This document shows positions 17,869 to 24,111 of a stretch of 24,111 bases of DNA, one piece after another. The stretch comes from Cerioporus squamosus (lineage: Eukaryota > Basidiomycota > Agaricomycetes > Polyporales > Polyporaceae). Position numbers and translations under genes: made by a program. The DNA is taken from positions 1 to 24,111 of the forward strand of contig JABYQS010000416.1 of NCBI GenBank assembly GCA_022592435.1. Direction: 5' to 3'. The notes under the pieces were generated by a model that worked only from the letters and a program-made list of their open reading frames with translations, ran no database searches and had not been told where the DNA came from. Within the stretch, counting starts at the first letter, position 1; each line of letters starts with the position of its first letter.

Positions 17869-20441
17869 GACGCCATGGATCCTGACTTTGCCCATCATCC
17901 TCGTCGGCTGTCCCACCCTTGCCAATGTACGCTGCTGTGTGTATCTGATATCAGAGTTATCCAAAGATCATGCAAGGCAGCTGAGAGCATGGTCAGCAGT
18001 GACTGGCACCGTCTCAACCGACGACTGACGTGACACACACAGAGCATTTCGGAGGCCGTGAGGCTCGTACAAGCCATGGCATGGTCATATTACGTCGTAC
18101 TGTAGTGCTCTTACTGCACATTACAGAAAATTAGCAAGCCGAGTGGGGATCTATTGTCGGCAGCTCTCCCCGCATTTTCTCACCGAAAGTCTACTGTGAC
18201 GGTTCCGCTGACGTCTATCAGTGATGTCGGTGCACAGGCGCAGCAAATGAATACGTTTCTCATTCTACTCCGGCGCAAAGTATTGTCTCCGAGGCTTGGA
18301 ATATGGAATATCTCGAGTGCGCACCTGATACATGGCAAGTCGATTTTAGTCGTGTTCTTCCAATATATCCTTCTTCGACGTTCACGGCATGTCTAGAGTT
18401 CCCCGCCTAACAATCCAAGAGCGTACACTTCAGACATACAGAACATCGCGACAATAGCTCAGTCGCTGTCCTGAACGAGGCACGTTCATAGGCGGGCGGT
18501 TATCCGCAGCGTCGGTCTCGTCAGTCCCGGTGAAGCGCGACCCCGCCTCGAGGCCCTATTCCATGACAACACGCAGGTCTAAGCAGCGCCCTTTAGCGAA
18601 CGGTGTGTAGGCTTTGGCATAAGTTCCCGTTGAGCTGACGCTCATCTATCACATAGACACGTTCATGGCCTAGCTAGGCCGGCGAGATTGCCTCCGTCAC
18701 GGCATCTCTACACCCGCATCATCACTCCAGCGCCGCGGAGCCTCTCTATCTTATACATCTGGGCAGACTCTACAGGACTAGCTTCTCGTTCTCACTGATG
18801 ATCCACCTCCTTTCCGCGACTCCGCACAAGGCGTAGAAAACAGCCTGAATATCAGCCTCCATTGCGCATGACTCGGCCGTGGACCTGAGCTGGGGTTTAC
18901 ATTCACCATCTCCGTGCCCTAACTGCCGGCACACACAACGAGCGGTCAAGCTGCATCGGGGCCCGACGTCCACGCAATATAGCCCCTTCTCTCCAGACAA
19001 ACCACGCTCTTACTCCGCTGGGCCCTCCCGCCGCCGTCCACACCCAATGCTTCTCCTCCCATCTCATCCCACCCATCCGGATCGACCCTGAATTTGATTA
19101 TCTGGATCAACTCAATCATACGAAGCCCCCCTTCCAACTGCCAGCGGACCTGCGCGTGGCACCATTCATGATCCAAGCACCATTGCTCAGTGACGTGCGG
19201 CCAGAACTCAGGGCCGCCCCTGGGGGATTCGCAGGGTCGTCGCGAAGTGGCCTGACTGCCTGCGGCGGCGTCCAACGACGTTTGCAGTGTATCTCATGGT
19301 TATCTGCTGTGCTCGGACAAGGTACGTTGCGGGCTGGCGCCGCGATTCCCCTACGGCACTTACGTGACTTCTCCCCACAGTGTACGGCTGCTGGACAAGT
19401 GTGTCGTGGTCTGGCCTCGTCAACGCATTGGGCGATATCCGGCTGCCGCTGTCGCGTTGTGGTGGTTTTTCAATGGATAGAAGCGGGTGAGTGGAAGCCC
19501 AGTCTTTCTCGTCTTCTACCAGCAACCGCCACGGTGTCGTCCTTGAGGCTCGTGCGGTCCCGCAGCACGGTGCGAGACCTCGTCTCCAGACTCCAGCCAA
19601 GCCCTGATTCATTGAGACTCGCTCACATCAACTGCGCCGAAGCGCAGTGATGATATGTCGTCTAGAGTGCGCGGCATTGGGCCGCGGCAGTCAAAATGGG
19701 AGGCAGATCGAGTTATATTCGTACTATACTACTTAGTGCGCTCCGCGGTCACGTCAATACATCGGTAGCTTATTCTCGCCGCAAGACACCTAGGGTACTC
19801 GTCGTGCAGGAATCCCCGTCAGGGCTACTAAGGGCAATATTATCATAGGACACCGAGCCTCAATCCGTCCATATTCCAACACGCCGGATGCTTGGGAACA
19901 AATCCAACAATGGCGTCCCAGCCTGGCCGTCTCCCCGTGGCTGCCCTCATCCAGGCTGCTCTGCGGCCGTGCCGCCTTCTGTGACCGTCCATCTCTTCCC
20001 CACGCCGCCTTCTGCCCTTCCTCCGACCGCTCAGCAGGAGAAGCTCGCGGCAGAGGGACAATAGTGCATGGGACGCCCGCGAAGGGCACCCAAGAGTCTT
20101 CGCGGGCGCCATCCGCACCATGCTATCCGGCGCCATGCATCCGATCGGATCCTCACACCGAGTGCCGGTGAATATGTAATCCACCGATGGGATGGAGGAC
20201 CATGCGGGTTGGCGTGCGTCGCGGGTGGAGGGGGAGTCGCGCAGAGCGTCGACGTGGGATACGCGAAGGGGGGTATCGAAGAGCGCAGTGGTATGACGGG
20301 CGCCGGATCCGAGTACGGCAGTGACCGGTGACCGAGAGTCAGAGAGGGAAGAGTGCATGGAAGCGGGAGTGGTCTGACGTCGTCAACGCGAGTGCGTCTC
20401 GGTCGGGTGTGGCGTGCGTGCAACATTTTGTGTGGTTGTAC
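17869..20441. other. Long stretch without a recognisable gene
   Basis: Open frames up to about 170 codons occur on both strands (for example 19156-19650 plus and 19843-20358 minus). None carries a motif I recognise and none forms a consistent exon chain. The plus frame around 19083-19290 (DPEFDYLDQLNHTKPPFQL) has protein-like composition but no family assignment. The segment 18181-18201 repeats 21 bases from 594-614 with one mismatch. Confidence 0.3.
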
Positions 20442-20600
20442 TCAGAAGAACACGGGAGCGGAGGTCGCAGCAAGGGTGCGGATACCCCCTTGGGAGGTAG
20501 GCGCAGGGCGCGACGGGGGCGCAGTCGCCGTCGCGGGGGTGGGTCGGCCGTTGGCCAACTTGGAGACGAGAGCTGCGATCTCGGAGAAGGTCTGCATCAT
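20442..20600 (-). CDS. Short unrecognised reading frame behind a TATA-like box
   Basis: An ATG at 20600 begins a 52-codon frame, MMQTFSEIAALVSKLANGRP, then an Ala/Thr/Pro-rich tail ending in TSAPVFF and TGA. A TATA-like element lies about 175 bases upstream, followed by a pyrimidine-rich leader. The frame is open again after the TGA to 20031, as at 16037-16777. No CaaX box is present, so it is not a mating pheromone precursor of the usual type. It may be a small gene, the first exon of a longer one, or chance. Confidence 0.25.
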   Translation of the reverse strand: MMQTFSEIAALVSKLANGRPTPATATAPPSRPAPTSQGGIRTLAATSAPVFF

Positions 20601-20774
20601 GTTAACGTGGGTGCGAGTTCGAAAGTGGAAGAAGTATTGTCGTCGAAGGAGCACAGGAAGTTTCGAATGGTTAAGCACTCGCGGAGGGTAGAGCGCAGAG
20701 TGAAAGGATGAGATGCGTTGTAGCGGCGACTGGATGACGATGCTTCGCTGAGGGATGGTATCGAGGGCTCCAGT

Positions 20775-20783
20775 TCTTATATG
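20775..20783 (-). promoter_or_regulatory. TATA-like element (CATATAAG)
   Basis: On the minus strand TACATATAAGAAC lies about 175 bases upstream of the ATG at 20600. The bases between are rich in C and T (CATCCCTCAGC ... CATCTCATCCTTTCACTCTGC), as in fungal transcription start regions. The support is positional only. Confidence 0.3.
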
Positions 20784-21879
20784 TACAGGGCGCGATGGAC
20801 AGGAGCTGTCAACCTGGCGCGCGTCGGACTGGGCTGAACCTTCTGCACCATGGCTCGAAGAAGGAATCATTGTGTGTCCGCACCCGGCTGCGCTTGCGGA
20901 GTCAGTCCGGGGAATCCAAATCCGATTACGACTCGGAGGTACGCACCATTGATAGTCTACGGGACAGCCCCAGCTACATGAAAGAAGCCGTGGACGACCT
21001 AAGCGAGCAGTGCCTCCGAGGCACAATGATGCCGGCTTCGGTATGTCATACGTCCTCCTGGCTGGTAGGTATTGATCATCCGTACGAGCAGGGGCGCGCG
21101 GGATCGATAGACTCTCGAATTGCATCGCGGGTCGTAAGCGACGAGCTGCTCGGCCAGAGCCAGCCTGGATTCGGCGGATGATGTGACGCCGTCTACGGTG
21201 GGAGATCGGTCCCAGCACCGGACAAGAGGGCGGGTCACGAAGGACCGGACTGGCTGCGCGCGAGGTTCCCGTGTGTGGTGAGAGTTCGCGCCAAGTACAG
21301 GGCGAACGGCGCCTCGACGATCTAGATGACATGGATCAGCATTATCCGGATATGGTAGGCGAGTGACTGGGCATGCGAGCATCCCAACTGGCGAAAACCC
21401 ATGTCCTCATACAGCTCGGCCCTGTCAACTGTTTCAGAGAGTTGTAGTCACAGTGATTGCTCGGGCGCAGCGTTCCGGGCGCAACGGGGTGACACTAGCG
21501 GTATTCCTGTCGAGGTGTCGTGCGCATCTCGTGAAAGACCACCTCTCGTCTATGGAAATACTCCAGTCAAAGTCGAACGGGGTGTGATGCGCGAGCAGAT
21601 ATGTCTTACCGGTATGTCAGTTACAACGGGGACGCGCCTCGGGTCCGAGTAGCCCTGGGTGGATCACCCCCTCAGACACCCCGGCCTCGAACAGCAAAGC
21701 GGATGCATCCCATCATAGGCACATGGGCAATGCAATGGACGTCCTACGGAGTTAGTCGCCCTTCCCGTACGGCACGGAGAGGGGTGCGTGCGGCGCGCTA
21801 CCTGCCAAGTCACCGTGACAGGACCCGGGGCGCAACACGATGAGCTGCGGTACAAATCGCGTCCAGGTCGAAGGACTTA
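20784..21879. other. Stretch without a recognisable gene
   Basis: The long minus-strand frame running through 20442-21332 contains the TATA-like element and no known motif, so it is probably an accidental open frame in GC-rich DNA. I could assign nothing else here. Confidence 0.3.
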
Positions 21880-23380
21880 CGTGCATGCACACCTTCGCGA
21901 GGGCCGAGTGCTTCCCTTGAGGCCACCGATGGAGATGTGGGCGTACCACACTCCCGCGTCCATACAGGAGGAGGCCGTAATCCCTCTCGCCAGCCGGCAC
22001 TACGCCCCGCTAGGGGACTTCCGCGCTCTCCGCCATTCGAAGAAGCTATTTGCACCCGGCGCCTGAAAGGACCCCGCACCAGTTCGCAGGCTTCGAGGGC
22101 GCTGGGAGTGCCTGTACGCGTGCATGTGTGCCGCACGTATCCGGATATGCCGCTCCCGGGTCCTTGGTGAATCGGCGATAAGCATCTGAGCCGCAGCAGC
22201 TGACCGCCTATACCAGCTTGCTGCGGCGTGGACGTCGCGCCTTGTGTGGCACTCATCTTGACTCCGATGGGCGGGGAAGACTGAGATGATCCAGATGAGG
22301 CTCTTCTGGCTTGGAACTTGTCTAACATTCGTGCACGCTGCGGTCTAGGCTGCGAGATCAGAGGCCCGAAGTACAAAGACCACCTTCTGTGTGGGCGTAG
22401 GAGGATACAAGGGTGATATCAGAATGGGTCCGACCACAGTCTCTGGGTGAAATACTCACCTAACTTGCACGCTCCGTCCCACGGTAAGACGGGAAACCTT
22501 GTGAAGCGCACAGGAAGTGTGTGTGTACAACGGAGCCGAGTAGAGCGGCGTCGACGAAAGAGGGACATCTGTGTGTCTTGAGGATGATCACGCGTAGTAT
22601 GGCGAGGGCCGGAGGCAATCACAGGCTGGCTAAACCTGTCTCGGTGAAGGGGTTGGGCACGACCTCGCGGACACCGACAGGGATCGGGTCAGAAAGCGAA
22701 TAGAACAGGAAGCTCACTTGAGAACCTGTTGCAAAGCTCATCTCCGTGTGTTCCATCACTCTACATGTGATGCAGGTCCCCGAAGGTCACGAAGAGGGGT
22801 TCAGACGCAACTTTGCTGCGTGTATACTGCATGGTCAGGACGGCGAGTCAGCCTCACCAGGTGGGATGCCGCCCAGCAGAGAAGGGACTCACAGTGTGTC
22901 TTCTCCCGCGAGCTCTCGTGCTCGGTATCTGTCACCCTGCGCGGTTCCAGACAACACGGAAAGAAGCTTGGTGAATATCATCATGGAAAGAATCCACGCG
23001 AGAAGCGCGTATTGTTAGGAACATACCGAGACGTCAAGGGAGTTCCATGGAAACAAAACCACAGAACCATGCATTGAACGCGACCATATCGGATATTCGC
23101 GCTGCACGACAGGAGGCGGGGAATGTCACGACCATCCTGTGTCCGCGATATTGCACATCATCTGGCTATGTAGCCGGCGTCACGGAGACGAACAAGTGAC
23201 CGAGTAATGGGGGTGCGCTACGCAGTCACTCCAGGGTAACAGTCGACTAGGCAAGGACTTAACGCACGCGCTCTGTACGCCAATATCGGTCAGTTTGTGG
23301 TCTGCAAAATGTGATCATGAACTTACGGGCGATTTTGAAACCGAGCTCGCGAGACACGGCCGATGTTGACGTCAACATAC
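21880..23380 (-). pseudogene. Decayed multi-pass membrane protein gene resembling the DUF6533 family
   Basis: Several exon-like pieces lie in order on the minus strand. A piece at 23101-23027 (25 codons, phase 0 at both ends) reads REYPIWSRSMHGSVVLFPWN and is bounded by GTGCAG and GTATGT. It matches the basidiomycete DUF6533 pattern ExxxIWxRxxxGxxVLFLxNRY. A piece at about 22640-22460 reads LPPALAILRVIILKTH and then GSVVHTHFLCAS before a GTGAGT donor, like the later membrane helices of that family. A piece ending at a GTAAGT donor near 21880 contains RDYGLLLYG. The expected YDxxLTLxxE part upstream of IWSR is missing, linking exons have stops, and no full frame can be built. The family consists of fungal membrane proteins of unknown function. 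The assignment rests on memory of the family pattern. Confidence 0.35.
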
Positions 23381-23458
23381 CGGATACAATGTGGGCACGG
23401 GTACAATACATAACATTTCTCTTGTTGCGTGACATCTTCTTGTGGAGCCCAACGTCAC

Positions 23459-24111
23459 TTAGACCACTTCTACCATGATCTTTCCACTGCTTGAGCGATG
23501 TCAGAGTAGCTCTACAAAGGCCGACATGCTCCGTACCTGTTCTTGTCCGCTTCCATCTCCCGGTGCGCCTCCTGAATCTCCGTCCAGGGATAGACCTGGA
23601 TGCAAACAGTCAGCCAAGGTGACATACCAGCCACGCGAGAGACACCCCAAAGGTACCTTGTGAATGTAGGTGCGGATACGGCCGTCGCCAGAGCTACCAG
23701 TGATATGGTCGAGGGCTTCGCGCTTGAACCTAGCACAAGTGTGTCAGCATCGGATGTCAAGCGGAGTGACCGGAATGAGGCAACCTTGCGATGAGGTCCG
23801 CCTGGTAATCCTCCGAGCGCGCACGCAAAGTAGACCCCTGGATCCTGAGGCGCTTGAAGAGGATGGGAGCGATGTTGAAGGTCGGAACCACAGCACCTGT
23901 ATCGGCGCGGTGTCAGCAACACGCCCTGGCTAGTATGAGAAGACACTCACCGCTCAGTAGAGCTAACAATGTCATCCTCCCGTCATAAGCGAGCGAGTCG
24001 ATGTTCTTCTCCCAGTGCGACTGTCCGACGAAGTCGATGATGACGTCGACACCCTTCCCGCCTGTGACCTTCTTCACCTCGTCAGCAAAGTTTTGCGTCT
24101 TGTAGTTCACG
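23459..24111 (-). CDS. PIG3-like quinone oxidoreductase (MDR superfamily), 3' part, 5 exons
   Basis: The gene enters from the right edge. Exons in transcription order are 24111-23951 (partial), 23896-23785, 23729-23657, 23595-23537 and 23486-23459, ending in TAA; they give the last 143 residues in phase. The Rossmann-half sequence GGKGVDVIIDFVGQSHWEKN is followed by LAYDGRMTLLALLSG, FNIAPILFKRLRIQGSTLR and YPWTEIQEAHREMEADKNSG. This matches TP53I3/PIG3-type NADPH:quinone oxidoreductases, zinc-free members of the medium-chain dehydrogenase superfamily that reduce quinones in the cytosol. The order FVGxSHWEKN ... LRxxGSTLRxRxxxYQ is characteristic. Introns are 50-61 nt; the one at 23784-23730 has a non-consensus GTTGCC donor. 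The N-terminal half with the catalytic fold lies outside the window. Confidence 0.88.

Noticed and set aside
20442..20600. A lipopeptide mating pheromone precursor
   Set aside because: The size (52 aa) would fit, but the C-terminus is APVFF and lacks the CaaX cysteine, and no pheromone receptor gene is nearby.
20031..21332. Nearly continuous minus-strand frame of over 400 codons broken by one TGA
   Set aside because: It is rich in Arg, Ser and Pro, runs through a TATA-like element and shows no motif. It is probably an accidental open frame in GC-rich DNA, apart from the short candidate at 20442-20600.
1..24111. CRISPR arrays, rRNA, tRNA or transposon open frames
   Set aside because: I saw no direct-repeat array, no rRNA sequence, no convincing tRNA cloverleaf, and no reverse transcriptase or transposase motif on either strand. 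Without tools a degenerate tRNA could be missed.

Overview
The window looks like nuclear DNA of a basidiomycete fungus, most likely an Agaricomycete; a polypore is only a guess. The coding parts are GC-rich. Genes are broken by many introns of about 47-70 nt with GTRNGT donors, CTNAC-like branch sites and YAG acceptors. The gene families also fit: F-box/LRR proteins in tandem, an MCT-type MFS carrier, a Cdc43-type prenyltransferase subunit and a DUF6533-like relic. All exon boundaries below were worked out by hand from splice consensus, reading phase and remembered family motifs; no search was run.

Layout, left to right. Positions 1-226 may hold the start of a minus-strand gene that runs off the edge. 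A Tgl2-like alpha/beta-hydrolase lipase follows (799-3200, +). Its second intron is 736 nt long and is filled by three copies of a fold-back repeat. Next come an F-box protein gene (3602-4982, +) and a broken tandem paralog of it (5651-6635, +). An MCT-like MFS transporter is on the minus strand (6769-8493). It is transcribed divergently from the first of two tandem genes for short proteins that consist mainly of one MIF4G-like domain (9061-10459 and 11309-12643, both +). The second MIF4G gene carries a one-base frameshift. It converges on a nine-exon gene for the geranylgeranyltransferase-I beta subunit (13024-14552, -).

From 14553 to about 23458 the window is gene-poor. It holds pieces that look like exons, promoters or hairpins but do not join into confident genes. 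The best of these are a TATA-led minus-strand reading frame (16037-16777), a short minus-strand frame behind another TATA-like box (20442-20600), a cluster of inverted repeats (17776-17868) and a decayed DUF6533-like membrane protein (about 21880-23380, -). The right edge carries the 3' half of a PIG3-like quinone oxidoreductase gene (23459-24111, -).

The genes do not form an obvious pathway or metabolic cluster. Housekeeping or metabolic genes (lipase, Cdc43, oxidoreductase, transporter) are mixed with expanding and decaying families (F-box, MIF4G-like, DUF6533). The most unusual features are the repeat-filled lipase intron, the MIF4G-only gene pair with the frameshift in one member, and a 17-nt microexon in the transporter.
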